A stretch of DNA of 64,000 nt from Pseudomonas iridis (GCF_017980685.1 NZ_JACXXO010000017.1:1-64000), one strand, 5' to 3'. Positions 33,662-43,452 are shown, counted from the stretch's first letter. Made by a program: numbers and translations. Notes: generated by a model not told the origin, from the sequence alone.

Positions 33662-35143
33662 TCAGGCCGCAACCGGCGGCGGCAATGTCGCTACTAGACG
33701 AATCGACGCCGTCAGTTCCTCAAGCTGAAAGTGTGGGCGCAGGAACACCGTCGCCCGATAGGCACCTGGCTTGCCGGCCACCTCGGTGACATCTACCCGC
33801 GCCTCACGCAGCGGGTACTGCGCCTTGATTTCCTGCGGCGCGTTGTCGTTGATCAGCACGTAGTCGGCGATCCAGTTGTTGAGGTAGGTCTGCACGTTGT
33901 CACGGGTCATGAAGCTGCCGACCTTGTCGCGCATGATCACCTTCAGGTAATGGGCGAAACGCGACGCGGCGAGTACGTACGGCAACATCGCCGAAATCCG
34001 TGCATTGGCGTTGGCTTCGTTGGTGTTGTAGACCTTGGATTTGTTGGTGGTCTGGCCGCCGAAGAACACGGCGACGTCGCTGTTTTTCTTGTGGCACAGG
34101 GCGATGAAACCGAGGTCGTTGAGCTCTTTTTCGCGGCGGTCGGTGATCGCCACTTCTGTCGGACATTTGAGCGACAAATCACCGGAACTGGTGCGGAAGG
34201 TGTGCGCCGGCAAGCCCTCCACCGCGCCGCCGCCTTCAGCGCCACGGATCGCCGCGCACCAGCCGTACCTGGCGAACGCTTCGGTGATGCGTTGCGACAG
34301 CGCCCATGCGGCGTTGCCCCACAGGTATTTGCTGTGGTCGGTGCCATTGACGTCTTCGACGTAGTTGATGCCTTCCACCGGCGAAGTATCCGGGCCGTAA
34401 GGCAGGCGCAGGAGGAAGTGCGGCAGCACCAGCGACACATAACGCGAGTCTTCGCTCTCACGGAACGAGCGCCACTTGATCAGCTCCTGGCTCTCGAACA
34501 CCTTCGACAGATCACGCGGCACCGCCAGTTCGGTGAAGCTGTTCATGTCGAACAGCCGAGGGCTGGCGGCGGCAATGAATGGCGCGTGTGCAGCGGCGGC
34601 GACGTTCGACAGTTTCTCCAGCAGGCCGATGTCCTGAGGGTGCCGGCCGAAGGTGTAGTCACCGACCAGCAGGCTGAACGGGTGGCCACCGAAGGTGCCG
34701 TACTCCTCTTCGTAGATCTTCTTGAACAGCGCGCTCTGGTCGAATTCGACGGCTTTTTCCAGGTCGTTTTGCAGCTCTTTCTGCGTGACGTTGAGCAGGC
34801 GCAGTTTCAGCCGGGAGCTGGTTTCGGTGTTCTTCACCAGCATGTGCAGGCCGCGCCATGAGGCTTCGAGTTTTTGCAGATCGGGATGGTGCAGCACCTC
34901 GTTGAGCTGGGCGCTGATCAGCTCGTCGATCTGGCTGATGCGGTCGTTGATCATCGCCACGGTGTCCTTGTCGATGGCCATGCCTTCGTCAAGCACCTGG
35001 GTGGCGAACTCCGCGAGCATGTCGCGGGCGTAATCCTGCTGACTGTCATCGTGGGCCATGCGGCCGTCGAGAATGATCTGGTCAAGCAGGGAAAGTGTCT
35101 CGGTTGTACTGTCGCTGGCTGGGTTCTTGGCGGCGGCGGGCAT
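33662..35143 (-). CDS. tssC: TssC (VipB) sheath large subunit
   Basis: A 493-residue sheath protein that pairs with TssB to form the contractile type VI sheath. The family signature is clear: SWRGLHMLV, PFSLLVGDYTFGRHPQDI, FIAAASPRLFDMNSF, ALSQRITEAFARYGWCAAIR and the C-terminal strands. The start is 30 bases after tssB. It is a normal-length, complete copy. Confidence 0.96.
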   Translation of the reverse strand: MPAAAKNPASDSTTETLSLLDQIILDGRMAHDDSQQDYARDMLAEFATQVLDEGMAIDKDTVAMINDRISQIDELISAQLNEVLHHPDLQKLEASWRGLHMLVKNTETSSRLKLRLLNVTQKELQNDLEKAVEFDQSALFKKIYEEEYGTFGGHPFSLLVGDYTFGRHPQDIGLLEKLSNVAAAAHAPFIAAASPRLFDMNSFTELAVPRDLSKVFESQELIKWRSFRESEDSRYVSLVLPHFLLRLPYGPDTSPVEGINYVEDVNGTDHSKYLWGNAAWALSQRITEAFARYGWCAAIRGAEGGGAVEGLPAHTFRTSSGDLSLKCPTEVAITDRREKELNDLGFIALCHKKNSDVAVFFGGQTTNKSKVYNTNEANANARISAMLPYVLAASRFAHYLKVIMRDKVGSFMTRDNVQTYLNNWIADYVLINDNAPQEIKAQYPLREARVDVTEVAGKPGAYRATVFLRPHFQLEELTASIRLVATLPPPVAA

Positions 35144-35173
35144 GGCGAATTCTCCCTCTATTCAAGTGGACGA

Positions 35174-35716
35174 TCAGGCTTGCGGTTCGGCCGGGGCCCC
35201 GGCGTCAGGGGCCGGGGTAGCGGTGTCCGGGCGAGCCGATTTGATTTCCTGCAGGCCTTCGGTGTTGGCGATCACGTCGCGCAACAACTTGTCCAGGTCA
35301 TCGTTGCCGTCGAGTTTGGTCAGCAGGTCGCGAAGGCGCTGGCGGGCTTCGAACAGGCGCCGCAGCGGCGTGACTTGCTCCACCACGTTGACCGGGTCGA
35401 AGTCGTCGATGTGTTTGAAATTGAGTTCGATGTTCAGCTTGCTGTCGTCGCCACTGAGGGTGTTGTTTACCTGCAGCGTGGCGCGGGGGGCAATTGAGGC
35501 GAGCACTTCGTTGAAGTTGTCGCGGTCAATTTCGGTAAAACGTCGTTCGGTCAGTTTTGCCAGTGGCTCAAGCGGTTTGCCGGACAGGTCGGCAAGAATT
35601 CCGACGACCAGCGGCAACTCTTTTTTCTCGATGGCATTGCCGATTTCGACGTCGTAGGTGATTTGCACCCGGGGCGGACGCACCCGGTCGAGCTTGTGTT
35701 GCGTACTTTCTGCCAT
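35174..35716 (-). CDS. tssB: TssB (VipA) sheath small subunit
   Basis: A 180-residue sheath protein; the first gene of the minus-strand type VI operon. Family features include RVRPPRVQITYDVEIGNAIE, KKELPLVVGILADLSG and FTEIDRDNFNEVL, with an Ala/Pro-rich C-terminal tail that varies in the family. Start ATG 35716 is chosen because longer frames lack a ribosome site and extend into the divergent promoter region. It faces tssJ across 228 bases. Confidence 0.95.
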   Translation of the reverse strand: MAESTQHKLDRVRPPRVQITYDVEIGNAIEKKELPLVVGILADLSGKPLEPLAKLTERRFTEIDRDNFNEVLASIAPRATLQVNNTLSGDDSKLNIELNFKHIDDFDPVNVVEQVTPLRRLFEARQRLRDLLTKLDGNDDLDKLLRDVIANTEGLQEIKSARPDTATPAPDAGAPAEPQA

Positions 35717-35759
35717 GTCGGCGAACTCCGATGCGATGAGCGGGCGCAATGCATCGGGG

Positions 35760-35775
35760 TGGCCCGTTCATCGCT
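35760..35775 (+). promoter_or_regulatory. Candidate sigma-54 promoter toward tssJ
   Basis: TGGCCCG-N4-TCGCT keeps the GG (-24) and GC (-12) pairs with correct spacing and differs from the consensus at two positions. It points toward tssJ and would give a leader of about 155 bases. In P. aeruginosa, H2 and H3 clusters carry sigma-54 activator genes; none is seen in this window. Treat as a weak candidate. Confidence 0.25.
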
Positions 35776-35944
35776 TTCCCTTGCTGGACCGTAGGTTAGA
35801 AAGGGAGGCAGATGACCTGTCGTTCCTTTGACAAACCTTCTTGGATTCGGCTGTAGGAACCGAACTACCCAAGACGCTAGAACAGGTCTATAAAAAAGCA
35901 AGCGAAAACATTTTTGGACAGAATCACGAAAAGGAAAATTCATT

Positions 35945-36391
35945 TTGCCTGGACGATTTTTTCTAACATGGGTGTTTGTACTGATGGCGGGTTGTTCCTT
36001 CTTCGGGCCGAAGGTGGACCTCGACAGCCTGATCCTTGACGTCGCGCCGAAGGCCAATGACGACACGCCGATTGCCGTGGATTTCATCGCGGTCAATGAC
36101 CCCGACCTGCTCAAGCAACTGTCCGGCATCAATGCCAGTCAGTGGTTTGCTCAACGCGAGCAGTATCAACGCGACTATCGTCAACTGATGAGCGTGTGGG
36201 GACTGGAGCTGGTGCCGGGGCAATTCATCGACCGTCAGCCTTTCCCGCTGGAGGGCAAGAAGGCCGCTGGACTTTTAGTCTTCGCCAGCTATAACACTCC
36301 CGGAGCGCACCGATTACGCCTCGACGATCAGCGCGAGGCGTGGCTGAAATTCGACAGTCGCGAGATGAATCTGGTCAGCCAGGACAACTGA
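35945..36391 (+). CDS. tssJ: TssJ outer-membrane lipoprotein
   Basis: A 148-residue lipoprotein that anchors the TssJ-L-M membrane complex. The signal has lipobox LMAGC, with the lipidated cysteine at residue 17, then a compact beta domain (DLDSLILDVAPKANDDTPIA, WFAQREQY, VFASYNTPGAHRLRL). The start is a TTG at 35945 preceded by AAAAGGAAAATTCAT, an unusual initiation codon. It is the first gene of the plus-strand operon tssJ-K-L-M-A. Confidence 0.93.
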   Translation: MPGRFFLTWVFVLMAGCSFFGPKVDLDSLILDVAPKANDDTPIAVDFIAVNDPDLLKQLSGINASQWFAQREQYQRDYRQLMSVWGLELVPGQFIDRQPFPLEGKKAAGLLVFASYNTPGAHRLRLDDQREAWLKFDSREMNLVSQDN

Positions 36392-36437
36392 AAAAAACCG
36401 CCCGCCGCCGGCGTGCGACAGGGTCGAAGGGAGTCGT

Positions 36438-37769
36438 ATGAGTCTGCTACCTGACGCGGTCTGCTGGCACGAAGGCATGCAATTGCTGCCGCAGCATTTT
36501 CAGTTGCAGGGGCTGCGGGCCGAAGCGCTCGGCGCGCATCTGGCGCAGGCGTGCAACCCGTGGTTCTGGGGCGTCAGCCACATGGAGTTCGACCCTTCGG
36601 CGCTGAGTGCTGGCGTAGTGCGGGTGCTGTCGCTGCAAGGCACGCTGCCCGACGGCTTGCCGGTGGATGTGCAGGCCGGTGTCGGCGAGACGCTGGAGCT
36701 GGATGTCAGCGCGGCGATCGAGGCCACTGACGATGCCACTGTCACCGTGTATCTGGCGATCAGCCCGATGTGGCGCGCCGGGCAACTGCTGCCGCTCAGG
36801 GGCCGTTTGCAATCGGTGGTCGGTGAGGCGTTGCCGGACCTCACCAGCGGCCAGTTCCCCGAAACGATCACCGTGTGGCGCCCCAATCCACGCCTGTGCA
36901 CGCAACTGAACCGAGCCGACTCAATCTGCCTGCCGTTGCTGAAAATCCGCAAGGAGGGCGGCGGTTTTCTGCCGTTGGCCTACACACCGCCGACGCCCGT
37001 CCTGTTGCCGGAATCTGCCCTCGGTCGACGCATCGCCGGGCTCTGTGCACGGGCGCGGGAAAAATGTCTGTTTCTCGGCGGTCGCCTGCGTCAGGCGCAA
37101 CAGGCCGGCAATCAGGATGATGCGTTGGAAATCCGTCGGCAGTTGACCGCGTTGTGGGCGCGCCTGCCGGAAGTCGAAGGCACACTGAACAGCCGCATCG
37201 CGCACCCGCAAACCCTGTATGTGCATTTGCTGGGCCTTGCCGGCGCGTGGTCGGCGCTCGATCCGCTGGCCGGAGTGCCGGCGTTCGCGCCGCTGGATTT
37301 TCTCGAGTTGCAGCGCGGTTACGACACCGTGCTGCAATGGCTCGAAAGCACCCTCGAACTGATCCGCGCCGGCTACCGCAGCCTGCCGTTCGAACGCAGC
37401 GAGCAGAGCTTTTCGATCCAGTTGCCGGACGAACAGCCGAGCCAGCGCCTGGTTATCGGTTTGCGCATGCCCAACGGCGCCAGCGAGCAAGCGGCGATTG
37501 ACTGGTTGCGCGGCGCGATCATCGCTTCTGCGCCGCACATTGCCTTGCTCAGTCGCCAACGCATGAGCGGTTTGACGCACCAGGCCATGAGCCGCACCGA
37601 GCAAGTGGCCTATAGCGTCGGTGAGGACACGCGACTGTTCGTGATCACGGCCGAAGGCGCGTGGTTCGATGCGCAACTGCCACTGATGATTGCCGCGCCA
37701 GCAGCCAAGCTGACCAGCAGCCCGTGGCAAGTGGTGCTGTTTGTCGCCCAGAACAGCGAAAGTGCCTGA
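36438..37769 (+). CDS. tssK: TssK baseplate/trimeric adaptor protein
   Basis: A 443-residue TssK linking the baseplate to the membrane complex. Characteristic sequences are W-H-E-G-M-Q-L-L-P-Q-H-F-Q at 10-22, then FDPSALSAGVVRVL, DGLPVDV, and HPQTLYVHLLGLAGAWSAL. The start ATG 36438 has AAGGGAGTCGT upstream. It begins 46 bases after tssJ, on the same strand. Confidence 0.95.
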   Translation: MSLLPDAVCWHEGMQLLPQHFQLQGLRAEALGAHLAQACNPWFWGVSHMEFDPSALSAGVVRVLSLQGTLPDGLPVDVQAGVGETLELDVSAAIEATDDATVTVYLAISPMWRAGQLLPLRGRLQSVVGEALPDLTSGQFPETITVWRPNPRLCTQLNRADSICLPLLKIRKEGGGFLPLAYTPPTPVLLPESALGRRIAGLCARAREKCLFLGGRLRQAQQAGNQDDALEIRRQLTALWARLPEVEGTLNSRIAHPQTLYVHLLGLAGAWSALDPLAGVPAFAPLDFLELQRGYDTVLQWLESTLELIRAGYRSLPFERSEQSFSIQLPDEQPSQRLVIGLRMPNGASEQAAIDWLRGAIIASAPHIALLSRQRMSGLTHQAMSRTEQVAYSVGEDTRLFVITAEGAWFDAQLPLMIAAPAAKLTSSPWQVVLFVAQNSESA

Positions 37770-37787
37770 TCACACAAGGAACGCCGT

Positions 37788-38552
37788 ATGTCGCAAGGAA
37801 GTGCCGCAAGCCTTGGGTTGCAGGACGCACCGTTGAGCAGCGCGTTCCGGCAGGCGTGGCAGCAATGGCAACAGGATTGGTTGCAGTTGCCCAAGGACAG
37901 CGAGGACGAAGCGGCATTGGTGGAAACCGTGGTCGAGCTGTCCACGCAGGCCTCGCAACGACTGTGGCGCACCGCGTATTCACGGGTCGGCGACTCGGCC
38001 ACCGAACAGGTCAAAGCCGTGGTGTATGCGTTCGTCGCACTGGTCGACGAAACCCTGTTGTTCACGCCTTGGCCGGGGCAGGGCGCATGGCAGGACAAAC
38101 CGTTGGAGTCGCGCTTGTATTCCAGTCGTCAGGCTGGCGAGCAGGTGCCGGCGGCGATTCAAGCCCTGCTCGACGAGCAGCAACCGACCACCCGCGATCT
38201 GGCCAACGTGTATTTGCAATGCCTGATCCTCGGCTTCCATGGCCGTCTGCGCGGCGAGCACAGCCAGGCACAACTGGAAAAATGGCGGTTGGCGCTGTTC
38301 AACTTTGCCTGGCAAGCCGAAGCCACGTACGCCGACGTCAGCCGCCGACTGGCGCAGCCCTCGCTGGCGATACCGTTGCAGATGCCGGTGCGCACCGCGC
38401 TGCCGGATGGCTTTCGTCTGGCGTTGGGCATTCTGGCCATCGTGCTGTTACTCACCGGGCTCGGGCATTGGTTGTGGCGTGACATCGGCCAACAGTTGGC
38501 GCCGGTATTGCAAACCAGCGACGTGGTGGATGCGCCGGAGCAAGACTCATGA
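37788..38552 (+). CDS. tssL: TssL (DotU) inner-membrane protein
   Basis: A 254-residue DotU-family protein of the type VI membrane core. A cytoplasmic helical domain (residues 1-200, with VYAFVALVDETLLF and QCLILGFHGRLRGEHS) precedes one C-terminal transmembrane helix (about 205-228). No OmpA-like peptidoglycan-binding extension is present, so anchoring of the complex must come from other parts. It starts 18 bases after tssK and overlaps tssM by 4 bases. Confidence 0.94.
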   Translation: MSQGSAASLGLQDAPLSSAFRQAWQQWQQDWLQLPKDSEDEAALVETVVELSTQASQRLWRTAYSRVGDSATEQVKAVVYAFVALVDETLLFTPWPGQGAWQDKPLESRLYSSRQAGEQVPAAIQALLDEQQPTTRDLANVYLQCLILGFHGRLRGEHSQAQLEKWRLALFNFAWQAEATYADVSRRLAQPSLAIPLQMPVRTALPDGFRLALGILAIVLLLTGLGHWLWRDIGQQLAPVLQTSDVVDAPEQDS

Positions 38553-41500
38553 GCCCGCTGACGATTGTCGCGTGGGTCGTCGCCATTGTGTTGGTGCTGG
38601 TAATCATCGGCGTGGCGGTGTGGTGGCTGCGTACGCAGAGCGGCGCGGCGATCCGCAGTTTTTATGCCTCGGTGCGCCATATGGAGCGCGACCAGGGCAA
38701 TCTCGACCGCTATCAGATGCCATGGCTGCTGATGCTCGGTGACGAAGTCCAGGGTACGCAACTGGTCACCGAGTGGCGTTTGCAGCCGACCGACAAACCG
38801 GCGTGGTTCGGGCGCTGGTGGTCGGACCCCGAAGGCGCGGTGCTGGTGGTACCGCAGGCATTGTTCCTGCCGGACGACGGCATGCATTTGCAGCGCGGCA
38901 GTTGGTGGCGGCTGCTCGGCCTGATCCTGCGCTTGCGCAGCAAACGGCCGCTGGACGCGGTGATCTGGACGGTGCCGGTCAGTCGCCTGGACAATCTTGA
39001 ACAAGCGACGCAGTTGGGTCTGGCCGCGCGTCGACGTTTTATCGACCTGCTGCAACGCTTCGGCCTGAGCGTCCCGGTTTATGTGATCGTCACCGGGCTC
39101 GAGGAATTGCCGGGATTTCAGGAACTGATCAGTGCGTTGCCGCAGGAGGCTCGCGAAGCCACGCTGGGCTGGTCGTCACCCTATGCGCGTGACGCCGTGT
39201 GGCAAGGTGCGTGGAGTGATCAGGCGCTGGACCATCTGCACCGCGCCGTGGCCGAAGCCGTGATTGAAATCGGTACGTTGTCGGGGCAATTGAGTGCCGA
39301 TCTGTATGCCTTGCCGGACCGTCTCGAGACTTTGCGGCGTGGTTTGCAGAACGTACTGGAGCCTGTATTTCAGGGCAATGCGCAAGGCGAGGCGCCGTGT
39401 TTTCGCGGCGTGTATTTCACCGCCAATGTCGCGGGTGAAGACGCGCAGAATGGTTTTGGCGTGGAAGACAGCGGCTTGCAGCGCAGCGCGTTCGCCCGGC
39501 AATTGTGGCACCAGCGATTGGTTGGCGAGCAGGGGCTGGCGCACGGTGTGCCGCGCTTGCTGCGCCTGCGTCAACGTTGGCAACGGCTGACTGCCGGGGT
39601 GGCGCTGGTGGTGGGTGTGGTCTGGGCGGTGGCGATGCTGTGGGTCTGGCACGCATCGGTCAGGGATGCCCATGAACTGGCGCGGCAGATGCAGGGCGCG
39701 CAGAAGAGTTACGTGGCGGTCACCGATGAGGCGCAGCGAATCGATTCGACCCGGCGTAACGTGCAGGCTTTCTGGCGGGTACTGGAACGCGCCCCGCACT
39801 GGAACTACGTTTCGCTGGTGTTTCCGACGTCGTGGTTTTCCTCGCTCGATAACCAGCTCGAGCAGGAAGTTTTTCAGTCCACCCGGCGCCATATGATCTT
39901 GCCTCTGCAACAACTGCTGAGCGCGGAGCTGGCGCAAATCAAGGCGATCCGCAGCACTGATCGGCGCAGCACTCTCGAAGGCGACGACCCGGCGCAGTGG
40001 CAGAACTATCAAAAGGCAACCGATCTGGTGAATCGGGCACTGCGTCTTGAACAGCAAAACCAACTGTTCAATCAAGTGCAAAACAATCAGCGCGCACCGC
40101 TGGAAGATCTGGTGCAACTGAGCAACAACGCGCTGTCGCTGAACCTCAACGCAGGCACCCTGGCGTATGCGCCTTTCTACAATCGTCTGCTGGTGGCGGG
40201 CGAGGACGGCAGCTTGCAGGCCCTTGACCTGAGCGCCGACCGGCCGTTGATCGTCAGTAATTTCTCCGGATTGATGCAGCGCTGGCTCGATCAATATTTC
40301 CTCGCCGACAACTTTGTCAGCAAGGCCGGTTATCTCAAGTTGCACCTGGATCAATTGGAGGCCGGCAGTGGTAACAGCCTGGTCGAGCTAGAAGACCTGA
40401 CCGCGCTGGTCGACGATCTGCAAGCGGCGATTACCCTGACCAATTCGACCTGGAGCCGCGGCAAGGGCCAGGAGCTCGTGCCGGGTTATCGAGACTTCCT
40501 CGACAAGGTTGGCAAGAGTTCGCTGTTGGGGCCACAGGTGCAACAGGACCTTGACACGCAAGCGACACGCTTGCAGCAGAGTTTCCGTGATCAATGGATC
40601 GCCCAGGTCGGCTCGCGCGACAATCTTCTCGTTCAGCAGGCCAGTGGGCAGTTGGCGCTGCAAGAGCAAGTGGTGAAGCTCGATAACGCGATACAGGCGC
40701 TGTTCAAGCGTGACTTCGTTTCAGCGGCCTTGCGTGCCAGCGAAGACAACGTCAACTTGCAGGGCCAGACCGTGGATGGCGATGACCTCAATGAATCACT
40801 GAAATACTTCGCCGACTACAGCCGCTATATCGCTGAAGAATTACCGCGCATCCCGCCGGATTATCGCGGCGCGCTGCTCAAAGCCGCCGAGGGCGCCGCC
40901 GCCCAGGCAATGTGGTTGAGCCTCAAGGATCACAACGATCAGGCGCATCCTTATGCGGTGTTCAACGTGCAGGCCGAGCAAGCCATGGCCCTGCAAAAGG
41001 CGTTCATCGAGGTGCACCGGCCGGACTTGGCCACGCGCCTGCAAGCAGCGCTCAATCGCCGGGCGATGGCGCAGATTGTCGGCGGTCTGGATGAAATCAC
41101 AGAGCAGCCGCTGTTTGGCGGACGTGCCGAAATCAGTCAGTGGGACGGCTCGAAAAACCTGGGCCTGCAACTGTTCGGTGCCAGCGATGTGCAGGACCTG
41201 AAACTGAGTCTCAAGCAGCAATTCAACACCATGCTTGGCATCACCGAACGGCGCACATCTTCGTTGCAGTGGCTGATGACGCAGCAAGCCAATCTGTCGG
41301 CGCTGGATTACGAACGGGTCACGCAATTCAGTGCGCTCAACGATGAACTGCTTAGGTACAAAGAGGCCAATCCGGCCAGTCCACCGGCGCAGATCGAGCA
41401 AATGATCAGTCGGGATTTCATCGAAATGGACGTCAATTCCTGCTTGCAAATGTTGCAGACGGTCACCCTTGCGGGGGGGCGCGGCACGTTGGCGATGCGT

Positions 41501-42373
41501 GCGGTGGAGTTGCAACAGCAAGCCATGCAGCGTTGCCAGGTGCTGCAAGTCCAACAGGCTGCGGCGGCATGGAATGAATTGGCCAGCTACTTCAATCAAT
41601 ACCTGGCCGATCGCTTTCCGTTCGCCAATGGCGTGCAGATGGAGGATGCCGATCCGGCGCGGGTTGAATATTTTCTGCAACTGATCGACAAACGCCTGCC
41701 GGTCGCCCAGGCCGGACTGGCCACCAATCAGACTCCAGAACGCCCGGCCGCGGCTGATTTTCTCAATCGCCTGAAGCAGGCCAGCACGTGGCTGACGCCG
41801 TTGTTTGTGCGCGACAAGAGCGGCATTCTCGGCGTTGAACTGGACGTGCGTTGGCGCACCGATCGTGATGACGAGCAGGGCGCCGATCAAGTGATTGCCT
41901 GGGGCTTGCTTGCCGGCAATCAGCAAATCAATTATCCGGTCCCGGCCGAGCAACCGAACCTGCGCTGGCTGGTCGGCCAACCGATTCGCCTGACCCTGCG
42001 CTGGGCGCGCAACGGCAAGGAGCGCCCGGTCAACGACCCGCTGCAACCGAACCTGGTGGTGCGTGATCTGGAAGCCGGTTGGGAATATGGCGGGCCGTGG
42101 TCGCTGCTGCGGCTGATGCGCGCGCATTTCTCGGTGCAGCGCCAGCCGAACATGGACTACACCGACTTCCCGTTGACCCTGCGCTTGCCAGTGACGGGGG
42201 CCCCCGACAGCGTCACCAGCGAATTCACACGGATGTTCGTGCGCGTTTCGTTGATGAGCCAAGGTTCGAAACTGCCGTTGTCGATTGCGCCGTTGCCGAC
42301 CCGCGCGCCGCGCTCGCCGTTTCAGGCAACCGGCAGCACCGCCGCCCTTGAATCACAGAAGGAGGGCTTGTGA
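38549..42373 (+). CDS. tssM: TssM (IcmF) inner-membrane protein, no Walker A
   Basis: A 1274-residue IcmF-family protein bridging the inner and outer membranes in the type VI core. One helix lies at 5-27, another at 348-369, and the rest (about 370-1274) is periplasmic, ending in a beta-rich domain (YTDFPLTLRLPV). The position usually holding the P-loop reads LMLGDEVQGTQLV (61-73): the Walker A lysine and Ser/Thr are replaced by T70 and Q71, so nucleotide hydrolysis is unlikely. It overlaps tssL and tssA by 4 bases. Confidence 0.94.
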   Translation: MSPLTIVAWVVAIVLVLVIIGVAVWWLRTQSGAAIRSFYASVRHMERDQGNLDRYQMPWLLMLGDEVQGTQLVTEWRLQPTDKPAWFGRWWSDPEGAVLVVPQALFLPDDGMHLQRGSWWRLLGLILRLRSKRPLDAVIWTVPVSRLDNLEQATQLGLAARRRFIDLLQRFGLSVPVYVIVTGLEELPGFQELISALPQEAREATLGWSSPYARDAVWQGAWSDQALDHLHRAVAEAVIEIGTLSGQLSADLYALPDRLETLRRGLQNVLEPVFQGNAQGEAPCFRGVYFTANVAGEDAQNGFGVEDSGLQRSAFARQLWHQRLVGEQGLAHGVPRLLRLRQRWQRLTAGVALVVGVVWAVAMLWVWHASVRDAHELARQMQGAQKSYVAVTDEAQRIDSTRRNVQAFWRVLERAPHWNYVSLVFPTSWFSSLDNQLEQEVFQSTRRHMILPLQQLLSAELAQIKAIRSTDRRSTLEGDDPAQWQNYQKATDLVNRALRLEQQNQLFNQVQNNQRAPLEDLVQLSNNALSLNLNAGTLAYAPFYNRLLVAGEDGSLQALDLSADRPLIVSNFSGLMQRWLDQYFLADNFVSKAGYLKLHLDQLEAGSGNSLVELEDLTALVDDLQAAITLTNSTWSRGKGQELVPGYRDFLDKVGKSSLLGPQVQQDLDTQATRLQQSFRDQWIAQVGSRDNLLVQQASGQLALQEQVVKLDNAIQALFKRDFVSAALRASEDNVNLQGQTVDGDDLNESLKYFADYSRYIAEELPRIPPDYRGALLKAAEGAAAQAMWLSLKDHNDQAHPYAVFNVQAEQAMALQKAFIEVHRPDLATRLQAALNRRAMAQIVGGLDEITEQPLFGGRAEISQWDGSKNLGLQLFGASDVQDLKLSLKQQFNTMLGITERRTSSLQWLMTQQANLSALDYERVTQFSALNDELLRYKEANPASPPAQIEQMISRDFIEMDVNSCLQMLQTVTLAGGRGTLAMRAVELQQQAMQRCQVLQVQQAAAAWNELASYFNQYLADRFPFANGVQMEDADPARVEYFLQLIDKRLPVAQAGLATNQTPERPAAADFLNRLKQASTWLTPLFVRDKSGILGVELDVRWRTDRDDEQGADQVIAWGLLAGNQQINYPVPAEQPNLRWLVGQPIRLTLRWARNGKERPVNDPLQPNLVVRDLEAGWEYGGPWSLLRLMRAHFSVQRQPNMDYTDFPLTLRLPVTGAPDSVTSEFTRMFVRVSLMSQGSKLPLSIAPLPTRAPRSPFQATGSTAALESQKEGL

Positions 42374-43452
42374 GCCTGCCATCAACTACGTTGCCGGACC
42401 TGATTGATCAGTTACTCGCGCCGATCAGTGCGGACGCGCCTTGCGGCGTCGATTTGCGCTATGAGCGTGAGTTCGACCAGTTGCGCGACCTGCGTCGTGA
42501 GGATGACGCCAGCCTGCCGACCGGGGTCTGGCAATCGACACTCAAGCGGGCGAACTGGCCCGATGTCGAGAAACTCACCACGACGTTATTGCTGGAGCGC
42601 AGCAAGGATCTGATGCTCAGCGCCTGGCTCGGCGAAGCGTGGCTGCATTTGCAGGCGCTGGACGGCTTGCCCGGCAGTCTGGCGCTGATCGCCGGTCTGT
42701 GTGAGCGCTTCCCCGAGGACTTGCATCCGCGCGCCGAGGATGGCGACCAGTCGTGGCGGGTTATTCCGCTGGAATGGCTGGTGCGCCGGTACAGTGAAGT
42801 GTTGCTCACCCGCGTGCCTTTATTCGGCAGCCGTAACAGCGATTTCGAGGCTTATACCCTTGAAGTCTGGCGGCGCTTGCAGGTTCAGCAGGTGCAGGCC
42901 AACGACAGCAAAAACGCCAAGACTTCAGCGGAAACCGCGCGCAACGAACAGAAAAAACTCAACGAACAGATTCGCGTCACGCCACTGGCGTTCTGGTTAC
43001 GCACTCAGGGCAATTTGCTGCTGAGCCTGCAACACCTGCAACGGCTCGATAGCTGGAGCGATGCCTATCTGGGTGATCAGGCGCCGGGACTTCGCCCCTT
43101 GCAGGAAATCATTCAAGCGCTACTGAAGCTGGTTCAGGAGTTCATCACCATGCACCCACAACAACCGGCGCCGCCATCCCCCGAGGTCGATGTCCCTGCT
43201 GCCGTTGCGCCATCCGTCGAAGAGGCACCCATCGCGCAGGTGTTTCGCGAGCCGGCCAATCGCGAAGAGGCCTATCGCCAATTGCTGTTGATCGCCGAAT
43301 ACCTTGCCCGCACCGAACCTCATAGCCCGGTGCCGTATCTGATCCGCCGCGGCGTCGAGTGGGGCAACAAACCACTGAGTGAATTGCTCGGTGAGTTGAT
43401 CAGCGCCGATGCTGAATCGCGGCGCTTGTGGACATTGCTTGGCGTGCTTTAG
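42370..43452 (+). CDS. tssA: TssA (ImpA-N domain) sheath/tube priming protein
   Basis: A 360-residue TssA, which primes sheath and tube growth. The N-terminal ImpA domain shows APISADAPCGVDLRYEREFD and SKDLMLSAWLGEAWL (about 14-90). Charged helices of the middle region follow (KNAKTSAETARNEQKKLNEQ). A Pro-rich linker is near 258-285, and the C-terminal segment shows REPANREEAYRQLLLIAEYL and a SPVPYLIRRGVEWG block. The start is GTG 42370, overlapping tssM. It ends the operon, tail-to-tail with the dehydrogenase gene. Confidence 0.93.
   Translation: MSLPSTTLPDLIDQLLAPISADAPCGVDLRYEREFDQLRDLRREDDASLPTGVWQSTLKRANWPDVEKLTTTLLLERSKDLMLSAWLGEAWLHLQALDGLPGSLALIAGLCERFPEDLHPRAEDGDQSWRVIPLEWLVRRYSEVLLTRVPLFGSRNSDFEAYTLEVWRRLQVQQVQANDSKNAKTSAETARNEQKKLNEQIRVTPLAFWLRTQGNLLLSLQHLQRLDSWSDAYLGDQAPGLRPLQEIIQALLKLVQEFITMHPQQPAPPSPEVDVPAAVAPSVEEAPIAQVFREPANREEAYRQLLLIAEYLARTEPHSPVPYLIRRGVEWGNKPLSELLGELISADAESRRLWTLLGVL

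Noticed and set aside
33731..34861. A plus-strand frame of 376 residues over tssC
   Set aside because: Antisense shadow of the sheath gene.
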